A stretch of DNA of 7,652 nucleotides from Bacillota bacterium (GCA_023426125.1 JAFABI010000079.1:1-7652); one strand, 5' to 3'. Counted from the stretch's first letter, positions 1 through 5,299 are shown. A program made the numbers and translations. The notes: generated by a model from the sequence alone, not told the origin.

Positions 1-1191
1 TTTAACCAGCTTATCCAGGTCATCGAAGGCACAAACACCCTTAGATACACCTACAATGCCGACGGGCTTAGAGCCAGTAAAACGGTTAATGGGACCACAA
101 CAAAGCATATCTGGGATGGCAGCCAGATTGCATTGGAGTTGAATGCCGCTGGGGCTGTAACGAATAAGTATATTCGTGGGATTAATCTGGTAGCCGCAGA
201 CAATACTGCTGGAGCACGCAGCTACTATGTCTATAATGGGCATGGTGATACGGTGCAATTGACAGGTGCTTCGGGAAATGTGATAAAATCCTATGAGTAT
301 GATGCATTTGGCAATGAGTTGAACATTGACAATAACGATACCAATGTGTTCCGGTATGCCGGAGAATACTTTGACAAGGAAACTGGGACCATTTACTTGA
401 GGGCTAGATACTATGATCCGACTATAGGAAGGTTCATTACTGAGGATTCTGTATGGGGCAATGCAAACGATCCTCTCTCTTTGAATTTGTACACCTATTG
501 TTATAATAATCCTATCAATCTCCTTGACCCTGATGGTAATTCGCCAACAGCAGGTAATTTTAGAGTTTTAAAGCAAATGTTAGAAGAATCTGTTGCATAT
601 CATGAGCAGGAATTAAATAGTTTATGTTCTTCTCTTGATAGAATGAGTGAATCAGATCCTGCCTATGACAGTACCATAAAAGAGATACAAAAACATATTG
701 ATGAAAGAAATCAAAGTATAAACCAGTTAAGGGGACTAGATAAAGCAACACAGTTTTCTTCGGGTATTGTTTTTGGTGTCGTAGGTAAAAGCATAGTCGG
801 TAGAATTGGCGGGCTATTAAAGCCTATAATATCTTCAATTTTCAAAGCCCCTGTTTATAAGGCAATTACAGCTCCAACTAATAGAAATGGTTTAAGAACT
901 GCAATGAATAATATTGGAGGACCGCCAGCAGGATTGTTTAGTCCTCAGGTACATCATGGATTACCATGGGAATTCAAAGACTGGTTTGCTCAAAAAGGTC
1001 TGAATGTAAATGATATTCAATTTGGTTCATATGTCAGAGGCGGTGGAAATGGAGGACATCAATCATGGTCAGCGGCTTACAGTAGAGAATGGCAAGTTTT
1101 CATTAATAAAAATCCTAATGCTAAAGCCCAAGATATAATAAAGTTTTATAATCAGTTAAGAAATGATATACGCTGGGATGGAGGATTTTAG
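1..1191 (+). CDS. RHS-repeat polymorphic toxin, C-terminal part, with SitA6-like toxin tip
   Basis: The frame is open from base 1, so this is the last 396 residues of a longer gene; an apparent TTG start at 133 is internal. Residues 1-180 are RHS/YD-repeat core: a YNGHGDTVQLTG-type repeat, the conserved GTIYLRARYYDPTIGRFITED block, NLYTYCYNNPINLLDPDGN, and the DPDGN junction at 176-180. In RHS proteins this core forms a shell around the C-terminal toxin. Residues 181-396 are the variable tip: a charged helical stretch (about 187-246), a glycine-rich hydrophobic stretch (249-281), then a domain with H318-H319, WEFKDWF, GGGNGGH (H353), W356 and EWQVFI. This layout resembles the SitA6/TIGR02269 (DUF2380) toxin family, possibly an HNH-like nuclease; the activity is inferred. 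GC falls at the junction (28/60 in the first 60 bases, 20/60 just after DPDGN), as expected for a swapped tip. The immunity gene follows after 18 bp. Confidence 0.9.
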   Translation, partial: FNQLIQVIEGTNTLRYTYNADGLRASKTVNGTTTKHIWDGSQIALELNAAGAVTNKYIRGINLVAADNTAGARSYYVYNGHGDTVQLTGASGNVIKSYEYDAFGNELNIDNNDTNVFRYAGEYFDKETGTIYLRARYYDPTIGRFITEDSVWGNANDPLSLNLYTYCYNNPINLLDPDGNSPTAGNFRVLKQMLEESVAYHEQELNSLCSSLDRMSESDPAYDSTIKEIQKHIDERNQSINQLRGLDKATQFSSGIVFGVVGKSIVGRIGGLLKPIISSIFKAPVYKAITAPTNRNGLRTAMNNIGGPPAGLFSPQVHHGLPWEFKDWFAQKGLNVNDIQFGSYVRGGGNGGHQSWSAAYSREWQVFINKNPNAKAQDIIKFYNQLRNDIRWDGGF

Positions 1192-1209
1192 CAGCAAAGG
1201 AGAATAACT

Positions 1210-1848
1210 ATGTTTTATAATATGACTAATAACACTTTTTTTTCAAAAGGATGGGCACGGGCAACGAAGATATATCCTAAATCTGAGGAAGTAATAATAA
1301 ACTGTGCTAGTTGTGGAAGTGTAGGAAGGTACCCTAAAAGAGAATTCGGAGTAGATATAGAGGGTGGTACAAAATATCCGGATATTTTACTTTGCGGTGA
1401 ATACCCGCTTACAATAATATCTGAGAAGGTTCTTGAAGATTGGAAGAAAGAAAACATTACTGGATATAGCTATTACAAAGTTGATATCAATAATGTTTTT
1501 ACAAAAAAGCTTCAAACCATTACTCCTCCACAATATTTCCATATTGTAATTAACGGTAGATGCAATGCTGATTTAGGAAAGATGAAGCTTAAAGTTAAGA
1601 AAACTTGCAGATGTGGACAGGTTACTTTTGATAAGCAACTATGGGAGATTAAAGAATTTTATCTGAATCAAAATACATGGGATGGTTCAGACTTATTTAT
1701 AACAGATTTCTTTTCTTCCATCGCATTATGTACAAATAAAATACTAATATCTGCCTGCAAGAATAAACACACAAATTTTCTTTTTGTAAATGCAGAAGAT
1801 TCAATGAATGCCAGTGCAACGCCTATTGATTATTTAAAACATTGTTAA
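1210..1848 (+). CDS. Probable immunity protein, SitI6-like double-cysteine-motif family
   Basis: 212 residues, starting at ATG 1210 behind a good AAGGAGA Shine-Dalgarno site at about 1197-1203, and 18 bp after the RHS toxin stop. Two cysteine pairs are visible: C32-A-S-C35-G36 near the N-terminus and C133-R-C135-G136 about 100 residues later. This arrangement matches the Myxococcus double-CXXCG paralogous family (Gmx_para_CXXCG, TIGR02264), members of which are annotated as SitI6 immunity proteins paired with SitA6 toxins. The toxin tip upstream independently resembles SitA6, so the two calls support each other. The expected role is to bind and neutralise the tip in the producing cell's cytoplasm; no signal peptide or membrane segment is seen. 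The second motif is CXCG rather than CXXCG, so the pair may not bind metal in the standard way. Family assignment is from memory of the motif pattern; immunity function is inferred from position. Confidence 0.75.
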   Translation: MFYNMTNNTFFSKGWARATKIYPKSEEVIINCASCGSVGRYPKREFGVDIEGGTKYPDILLCGEYPLTIISEKVLEDWKKENITGYSYYKVDINNVFTKKLQTITPPQYFHIVINGRCNADLGKMKLKVKKTCRCGQVTFDKQLWEIKEFYLNQNTWDGSDLFITDFFSSIALCTNKILISACKNKHTNFLFVNAEDSMNASATPIDYLKHC

Positions 1849-1875
1849 CAGACAAACGTATAGACCAACAAAGAT

Positions 1876-1918
1876 AGGGGCTTGAGACTAAAAACAAGCC
1901 TCTTTTCTTGTCTTTTTT
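1876..1918 (+). terminator. Rho-independent terminator after the toxin/immunity pair
   Basis: AGGGGCTTG (1876-1884) pairs with CAAGCCTCT (1895-1903) through nine base pairs including one G-T wobble, around a 10-nt loop. A T-rich run ending in TTTTTT follows (to 1918). It lies 28 bp past the immunity stop codon and would end the RHS-immunity transcript. Confidence 0.75.
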
Positions 1919-2010
1919 CAAAACGCTCCCTCAGGCACGGCTCCGCCGTTGCCATATGGTCGCTTAGTTGACGCTGCGCTGCATGCGAAACGCTGGTAGT
2001 CCATTGCCAG
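1919..2010. other. GC-rich intergenic block of unknown origin
   Basis: Between 1921 and 2010, 54 of 90 bases are G or C, against roughly one third in the flanking DNA. It contains a hairpin GGCACGGC / GCCGTTGCC (1934-1953, 3-nt loop, one bulged T) and short CGCTG repeats near 1971-1981. No convincing protein is encoded on either strand; minus-strand reading continues from the adjacent XRE pseudogene into it only by chance. It may be a remnant of another gene or a dispersed repeat. Confidence 0.5.
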
Positions 2011-2030
2011 TAACTCTGATTATATATCTG

Positions 2031-2246
2031 CAAGTAATAACAGGGATATGTAAGACATCTGAAATTTCAAACAAGACTTCTAAAGAAAAGGGTTTATCAC
2101 AGTTTTAGGCTTCAACCTTAGTAAGTTAGCTAACACTAATAGAAATCTTGTTGGCAAGCTCCTGCTGGGTAAACCCCGCCTTTTTTCTATAGGTATTGAA
2201 TTCTCTGTCCTATTCTTTTATATCTATCAGAGTATTTGCCTACCAT
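2031..2246 (-). pseudogene. XRE-family helix-turn-helix repressor, degraded
   Basis: Read on the minus strand from ATG 2246, the sequence gives SDRYKRIGQRIQYL, then a TAG at 2189-2187. A one-base frame change lets it continue as RKKAGFTQQELANKISISVS, the hallmark of an XRE (Cro/CI type) helix-turn-helix. In-frame TAA codons follow at 2128-2126 and 2107-2105, but coding similarity goes on (LTKVEA, then KPFSLEVLFEISDVLHIPV) to about 2040. One frameshift and two stops therefore destroy a gene of roughly 70 codons, and reading beyond about 2031 enters unrelated GC-rich DNA. Such proteins act as dimeric repressors of mobile-element or toxin-antitoxin promoters. A dyad that could be its operator lies 48 bp upstream of its start codon, between it and the divergent gene at 2353. 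The family call is strong; that it is inactive is read directly from the sequence. Confidence 0.8.
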
Positions 2247-2291
2247 TATACAACACCTCATAGAAATTGTATCCAATTGGCTCGTACAAAA

Positions 2292-2320
2292 AGTTTCGCT
2301 TATAGTGAAATAGGTATAAT
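2292..2320 (+). promoter_or_regulatory. Candidate promoter for the gene at 2353
   Basis: A perfect TATAAT -10 box lies at 2315-2320. The -35 region is weak: AGTTTC at 2292-2297 gives the standard 17-bp spacing but matches TTGACA poorly. The transcript would start near 2327 and carry a short leader to the Shine-Dalgarno site at 2339. The dyad at 2294-2310 overlaps the spacer. Confidence 0.5.
2294..2310. promoter_or_regulatory. Operator-like dyad upstream of the small membrane-protein gene
   Basis: TTTCGCT-TAT-AGTGAAA forms an imperfect palindrome, six of seven arm positions complementary, centred at 2302. It lies just upstream of a TATAAT box and between divergent genes, one of them an XRE repressor remnant. 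TTCACT/AGTGAA-type dyads are typical XRE operators, so this may be the lost repressor's binding site. Confidence 0.45.
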
Positions 2321-2352
2321 ATAAATGGAATTTTTCATGGGAGGAATAAAAA

Positions 2353-2550
2353 ATGGCAGATTCACTCACAGCTTGTAAGATATTCAATGAAACAGTAGCA
2401 AAGAAAGCATTGATATGTCCACATTGTTGCGGTAGGTTAAGAATGCACCCATTTACAAAATTCATAGTTATTGTACTTGGGGGATTCGGAGGTTTTATTC
2501 TTCTAATGATAATGATGTATGCTCTCTTCATTTTTATTAAGGTGGGATGA
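2353..2550 (+). CDS. Small membrane protein with a degenerate zinc ribbon
   Basis: 65 residues, starting at ATG 2353 behind a strong GGGAGGA site (2339-2345). The N-terminal half resembles the short zinc ribbons of small Firmicute membrane proteins (CxxC...CPHCG). Here the first pair is C8-K-I-F11, so the expected second cysteine is phenylalanine, and the second pair is C22-P-H-C25 followed by an extra C26. Residues 36-62 form one hydrophobic membrane segment, glycine-rich at its start. The protein would sit in the cytoplasmic membrane with the ribbon probably in the cytoplasm. No specific function is known for such proteins. The damaged metal site, next to a dead repressor gene, suggests decay, although the promoter and ribosome site look intact. 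A C26-based alternative metal site cannot be excluded. Confidence 0.6.
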   Translation: MADSLTACKIFNETVAKKALICPHCCGRLRMHPFTKFIVIVLGGFGGFILLMIMMYALFIFIKVG

Positions 2551-2819
2551 AACTGCAATACCCGCCTGTTTCTGAGGATTTTAAGAGAATGACACTAAGA
2601 AATTATTTCATATCGAGAAGTCATTATATATTTCATATATATGAATCATTGGGCGGATACTCTATTATAGTAGATTTTTGAACAGGGATACCCGCCAACT
2701 ATTCATGGTGCAGTTTATATGGAATTTATGGAGGATATTGCACTGCCTTAAATCCTGTAAGCCGCATAAGTTCATTAAAGAGTTGTGGAATGGTGTGCAA
2801 CAAATCAGTAGTGTTGCAG
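2551..2819. other. Non-coding stretch with an AT palindrome
   Basis: I see no convincing gene here on either strand. It includes a perfect 14-bp palindrome, TTCATATATATGAA (2632-2645), and two copies of TACCCGCC (near 2559 and 2689) in otherwise AT-rich sequence. No terminator is evident after the 2353 gene. Confidence 0.4.
2632..2645. repeat. Perfect 14-bp AT-rich palindrome
   Basis: TTCATATATATGAA reads the same on both strands. It could be a dimeric regulator's site, but an AT-rich palindrome of this length can also arise by chance. Confidence 0.35.
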
Positions 2820-2939
2820 TTATCTGATTGCTATAGATAAAACTACAAGCACGAACAATGCTATTAAATATATTGGCGGTATTGTATCACGTATCTTATT
2901 TATAATCTTCAAATACAATTCTAAAACCCTATAACGCAT
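2820..2939 (-). CDS. Possible 39-residue single-pass membrane peptide
   Basis: On the minus strand, ATG at 2939-2937 is preceded by GGAGGTGG ending five bases upstream, a near-ideal Shine-Dalgarno site. The reading frame ends at TAA 2822-2820. The peptide starts with a basic amphipathic stretch (MRYRVLELYLKIINKIRD), then PP, then a hydrophobic segment (about residues 23-37, YLIALFVLVVLSIAI) ending in a single arginine. An upstream ATG in the same frame would extend it to 69 residues, but that longer start lacks an equally good ribosome site. I do not recognise the family. The layout recalls small holin-like or type I toxin peptides, but those comparisons rest only on size and hydrophobicity. 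It is antisense to its neighbours, and no promoter is clear. Confidence 0.4.
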   Translation of the reverse strand: MRYRVLELYLKIINKIRDTIPPIYLIALFVLVVLSIAIR

Positions 2940-3030
2940 CCTGACCACCTCCATTCCATGAACACTCCATATTAGTTTATGGTCGGTCGGCGTTGTTTTA
3001 ACTGAAATGAGAAATCTCCCGCCCGCCATT

Positions 3031-3081
3031 TAAAAAATATTGAAAGTCGCTTAACTATGCACCCCTGACATCGTATAGATG
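3031..3081 (+). promoter_or_regulatory. Promoter-like block A, copy upstream of the winged-helix gene
   Basis: This block aligns without gaps to 5231-5281. The common core is CGCTTAACT at 3048-3056 and ATCGTATAGAT at 3070-3080. Read as a promoter, TTAACT (3051-3056) and TATAGA (3074-3079) are 17 bp apart. Transcription would start near 3086, leaving a short leader before the Shine-Dalgarno site at 3098. Confidence 0.6.
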
Positions 3082-3112
3082 TGTGAATAGATTTTTGAAG
3101 GGGGATAACGGT

Positions 3113-3847
3113 ATGGCTACTAAAAAACAAATAAATAACAGAAAATTCCTGGGAGATATTCGTAACCAGTATGATTATATCAGTGCGGAGGGTGCTGTGT
3201 GTGAAGAAGCATCTACTGCAGGTGATATTGAATTGGAAGGCGTTCATAATACTTTCTTTGTAATTGTACCTGATGTATTAAGACGTTGCATGTTTCTATC
3301 TTCATCCGAAAAAGACATACTTTGGGAGTTGTTCTCTTGGGCGGGCAATGATGAAGGATACTGTGAAGTACTGCAAGACATAATTGCTACTAATTGCAAC
3401 ATGTCTGTAAGTACCGTAAAAACAGCACTTAAAAGCCTTTTGAAGAAGGGGTTTATTATAAAAAGGATGGCAAGCAGGAGGAAGAATAGATATAAGATTG
3501 CCAATTTGTCGAAGAACCCATATGTACTTCTAAGTGAGATGCTTTACAATATAATTCAAAATAACTATAAGAAGTTTGATGAAAACAATGATTTACTTTT
3601 CAATGTCGAAGAAAATTTTGATTTGGCTCTTTATAAAAAGGAAATAGTGGAAACTATAAGAAGATTTACTCATGATGAGGAACTTTATATGCCAGTAATA
3701 AAGATTTTGCTAAAGCCTTGTGATGATTTTCGGGAAGTTTATACCGCCGCACAAGAGGAAACCTATAAGATAATAAACGAACATTTTAAAAAAGTTCAAA
3801 GCGAAATGTTGGCAAGCAAACTGTATCCAAAGAAAAACTGGTGGTGA
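3113..3847 (+). CDS. Winged helix-turn-helix protein, replication-initiator-like or regulator
   Basis: 244 residues from ATG 3113, chosen because AAGGGGG at 3098-3104 sits eight bases upstream; an in-frame GTG at 3083 would overlap the promoter-like block. Residues 62-130 form a winged helix of the HTH_36 type: LSSSEKDILWELF, then a recognition-helix region with MSVSTVKTALKSLLKKGFI, then a basic wing (KRMASRRKNRYKI). Such domains occur at the N-terminus of plasmid and phage replication initiators and of some element-encoded regulators. Residues 131-244 are helical and charged, with no further motif I recognise, and end in a KKNWW tail. The gene is followed by a 604-bp AT-rich non-coding region with repeats and hairpins, which would suit an initiator acting nearby, but this is inference. 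It shares its upstream block with the gene at 5300, so the two are probably co-regulated. Confidence 0.75.
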   Translation: MATKKQINNRKFLGDIRNQYDYISAEGAVCEEASTAGDIELEGVHNTFFVIVPDVLRRCMFLSSSEKDILWELFSWAGNDEGYCEVLQDIIATNCNMSVSTVKTALKSLLKKGFIIKRMASRRKNRYKIANLSKNPYVLLSEMLYNIIQNNYKKFDENNDLLFNVEENFDLALYKKEIVETIRRFTHDEELYMPVIKILLKPCDDFREVYTAAQEETYKIINEHFKKVQSEMLASKLYPKKNWW

Positions 3848-3858
3848 TTTTATACTAT
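3847..3858 (+). repeat. Repeat R, first copy (ATTTTATACTAT)
   Basis: ATTTTATACTAT overlaps the stop codon of the winged-helix gene. It matches 12 bases of the copy at 3955-3966 in the same orientation. Confidence 0.55.
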
Positions 3859-3886
3859 GGTGGTTTAATTTTTATATCATTAAGGT

Positions 3887-3915
3887 ATAAATTCTAACCA
3901 ATAGTCAGAATTTAT
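3887..3915. repeat. 9-bp inverted repeat (hairpin)
   Basis: ATAAATTCT (3887-3895) and AGAATTTAT (3907-3915) are perfectly complementary around an 11-nt spacer. TAACCA (3895-3900) and TGGTTA (3925-3930) make a second, overlapping inverted pair, and CCATT/AATGG (3916-3927) a third. No T-run follows, so this is not a typical terminator. Confidence 0.6.
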
Positions 3916-3954
3916 CCATTGTAATGGTTAAAAATCAGCTATCAAATAGGATGA

Positions 3955-3968
3955 ATTTTATACTATAC
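3955..3968 (+). repeat. Repeat R, second copy (TTTTATACTATAC)
   Basis: TTTTATACTATAC at 3956-3968 is a direct repeat of the first 11-12 bases at 3847 and an inverted repeat, over 13 bases, of the sequence at 7548-7560. The two outer copies bracket the serine recombinase, the tyrosine recombinases and their small partner genes. Confidence 0.55.
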
Positions 3969-4004
3969 AGGATTAAAATATGCCTACAATTAATAACAAT
4001 GTGT

Positions 4005-4026
4005 AATAGCAATATGCAATAGCAAT
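4005..4026. repeat. Short tandem repeat, two units of 13-bp period
   Basis: AATAGCAAT occurs at 4005-4013 and again at 4018-4026, inside an AT-rich tract. It is reminiscent of iterons, but with only two units the resemblance is weak. Confidence 0.4.
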
Positions 4027-4067
4027 TATATAATAACAACTAAAGGTAATTTAATATCAATCCTTAC

Positions 4068-4092
4068 TCTCATTTCGCTCCGCTCAATGAGA
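4068..4092. repeat. Hairpin with CGCTC-CGCTC loop
   Basis: TCTCATT (4068-4074) and AATGAGA (4086-4092) are perfect complements. The 11-nt loop contains CGCTC twice in tandem. No T-run follows on either strand. Confidence 0.5.
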
Positions 4093-4094
4093 TT

Positions 4095-4141
4095 GGTGGG
4101 GGGACTTCTTCTGTTAGGACAAAGGAAAGAGATACCCCACC
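4095..4141. repeat. G/C-run inverted repeat
   Basis: GGTGGGG (4095-4101) pairs with CCCCACC (4135-4141) across a 33-base loop. Runs of six G (4098-4103) and of C (near 4135-4161) stand out in an AT-rich neighbourhood. Confidence 0.45.
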
Positions 4142-4414
4142 CCCTATTCCGCTCACCCCCCTCCCCATACATAAATCCGTAACGAACTTTTGAAAAATTT
4201 TCTCAGGTGTATAAGATGGCAACCGACCTCCGAAACAGTAAAATGAAAAGTTCAAGGCACTGGGGCGGTTGTTTCTATTAGAATTCGACATGCTCTTTTC
4301 AAAATTAATCTGGAAGCTTGTATAGGATTTGCTTCATTTATGGCTTCTTGTGCTACTGTAAATTAACGCTAATAAGGTTTTGATGGGGCAGTACGCTCAC
4401 TATGACCTTTTGGT

Positions 4415-4440
4415 GTTACAGCAATTCAAATTCGTGTAAC
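4415..4440. promoter_or_regulatory. Dyad abutting the serine recombinase ribosome site
   Basis: GTTACA (4415-4420) and TGTAAC (4435-4440) are perfect 6-bp complements around a 14-base spacer containing AATTCAAATTC. The right arm ends one base before the GAGGTGAT Shine-Dalgarno site at 4441. It could be an operator or an RNA hairpin affecting translation. Confidence 0.4.
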
Positions 4441-4451
4441 GAGGTGATGGA

Positions 4452-5234
4452 ATGAAGGCTAAGGTATTCGGTTATGTCCGTGTAAGTACTGAAAATCAGG
4501 CACGTGAAGGTTATTCGATAGCTTTTCAGCAGGATGAAATTCGGCGGTATTGTGAACAGAACAACCTTGAACTATTAGAGATATTTAAGGATGAGGGAAT
4601 TTCTGGAGCTAAGATTGATGAAGATGGTTTAACAGTAGACCGCCCTGCCCTACAGGAAATGCTTGCAGAGTTACAGATAAAGGCAGTTAAATATATTGTC
4701 TGCTTGAACACAAGCCGATTATGGCGGAGCGATACCGCCAAAATATTAATCCAGCGGGTTTTAAAGAAACATGGGGTTGATATTAAAGCAGTTGAGCAGC
4801 CGACATATTCAGTCTATGCGAATGACCCTACAAACGTATTAGTCAATGGGCTTATGGAGCTTTTGGATGAGTACCAGCGTTTGGAAATAGCATTAAAACT
4901 GAGCAAGGGCAGAAAACGGAAAGCAAAAGAGGGCAAGTATTCAGGCGGCGGGATTGCTTATGGCTATAGGAGCAGGAAGTCCGAAAAGAATATCGAGGTT
5001 GACGAGAAACGGGCTAGAGGCGTAAAAAGGGTATTTGAGATACGGGAACAATACCCAGGCTATTCCCTTGCTCAAATAGCTTTAAAAATCAATTCCGAGG
5101 GCCACAGGACAGCACGGTGTAAGGAATTTACCAAGGTACAGGTAAAGAGAATACTAGACCATGAGAGCTTTTATCGTGGACAATATAAATATGCGGGGAT
5201 ACAGGCAGAAGGCAGACACACGGCGATAATTTAA
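4452..5234 (+). CDS. Short serine recombinase (resolvase/invertase family)
   Basis: 260 residues from ATG 4452 behind GAGGTGAT (4441-4448). Residues 1-145 form a serine recombinase catalytic domain: YVRVSTENQ with the nucleophile S12 and R10, the DEGISG loop at 47-52, and SRLWR with R89 and R92. The helical LMELLDEYQRLEIALKLSKGRKRKAKEGKYSGGG segment (about 134-167) matches the large-serine-recombinase linker and start of the recombinase domain. VFEIREQYPGYSLAQIALKIN and VKRILDHESFYRGQYKYAG (to 249) complete that domain. The protein stops right after GRHTAII, so it lacks the zinc-ribbon and coiled-coil part that gives large serine recombinases 450-600 residues. Short Firmicute proteins with this same ending exist, so it may be a natural short class rather than a truncation. 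It would cut and rejoin DNA at specific sites, acting in integration, excision or inversion. The catalytic residues look intact. Confidence 0.9.
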   Translation: MKAKVFGYVRVSTENQAREGYSIAFQQDEIRRYCEQNNLELLEIFKDEGISGAKIDEDGLTVDRPALQEMLAELQIKAVKYIVCLNTSRLWRSDTAKILIQRVLKKHGVDIKAVEQPTYSVYANDPTNVLVNGLMELLDEYQRLEIALKLSKGRKRKAKEGKYSGGGIAYGYRSRKSEKNIEVDEKRARGVKRVFEIREQYPGYSLAQIALKINSEGHRTARCKEFTKVQVKRILDHESFYRGQYKYAGIQAEGRHTAII

Positions 5235-5281
5235 AAATTATCAATACCGCTTAACTTTGAGTAGTTAATATCGTATAGATT
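5231..5281 (+). promoter_or_regulatory. Promoter-like block A, copy upstream of the ribbon-helix-helix gene
   Basis: Same core as at 3031-3081, with CGCTTAACT at 5248-5256 and ATCGTATAGAT at 5270-5280, at exactly the same spacing. As a promoter, TTAACT (5251-5256) and TATAGA (5274-5279) are 17 bp apart. The predicted start near 5286 would fall inside the Shine-Dalgarno site (5283-5290), so the block may instead be an operator or another kind of site. Confidence 0.55.
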
Positions 5282-5299
5282 TGAGGGAGGCATTTTGTA

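Larger units (their letters stand above)
3848..4451. other. 604-bp AT-rich non-coding region with hairpins and repeats
   Basis: No convincing gene lies here. The left part (3848-4060) is very AT-rich and holds two copies of ATTTTATACTAT, a 9-bp inverted repeat and a 13-bp-period tandem repeat. The middle (4068-4141) holds two hairpins, one of them G/C-rich. The right part leads to the serine recombinase and ends in a dyad next to its ribosome site. No promoter for the recombinase matches consensus well. The layout could serve as an origin, a recombination region or a regulatory region. Confidence 0.5.

Noticed and set aside
133..135. TTG as the start of the RHS gene
   Set aside because: The same frame stays open to base 1 and encodes RHS repeat sequence upstream, so the real start is outside the window.
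1845..2033. 62-codon minus-strand frame through the terminator and GC block
   Set aside because: It reads through a clear terminator stem and its composition follows the GC-rich block; no family resemblance.
2187..2558. 123-codon minus-strand frame spanning the XRE start and the 2353 gene
   Set aside because: Only its last 20 codons belong to the XRE remnant. The rest is antisense to the 2353 gene and its promoter and shows no protein-like pattern.
3083..3112. GTG start that would lengthen the winged-helix protein by ten residues
   Set aside because: The GTG has no Shine-Dalgarno site and lies just after the TATAGA box; ATG 3113 has AAGGGGG at ideal distance.
4001..4040. Short repeats considered as a CRISPR array
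   Set aside because: Only two 9-base units at a 13-base period, with no spacers or cas genes nearby.
4070..4291. 73-codon minus-strand reading frame in the long intergenic region
   Set aside because: It has no good ribosome site before its ATG, covers the G/C tracts and the CGCTC hairpin, and its tail is low-complexity; the frame probably stays open by chance. A short coherent-looking middle part keeps a small doubt.
4348..4375. TTGTGC ... TAATAA as a promoter for the serine recombinase
   Set aside because: Both boxes match consensus at only about half their positions and the spacing is 16; no better than chance in AT-rich DNA.
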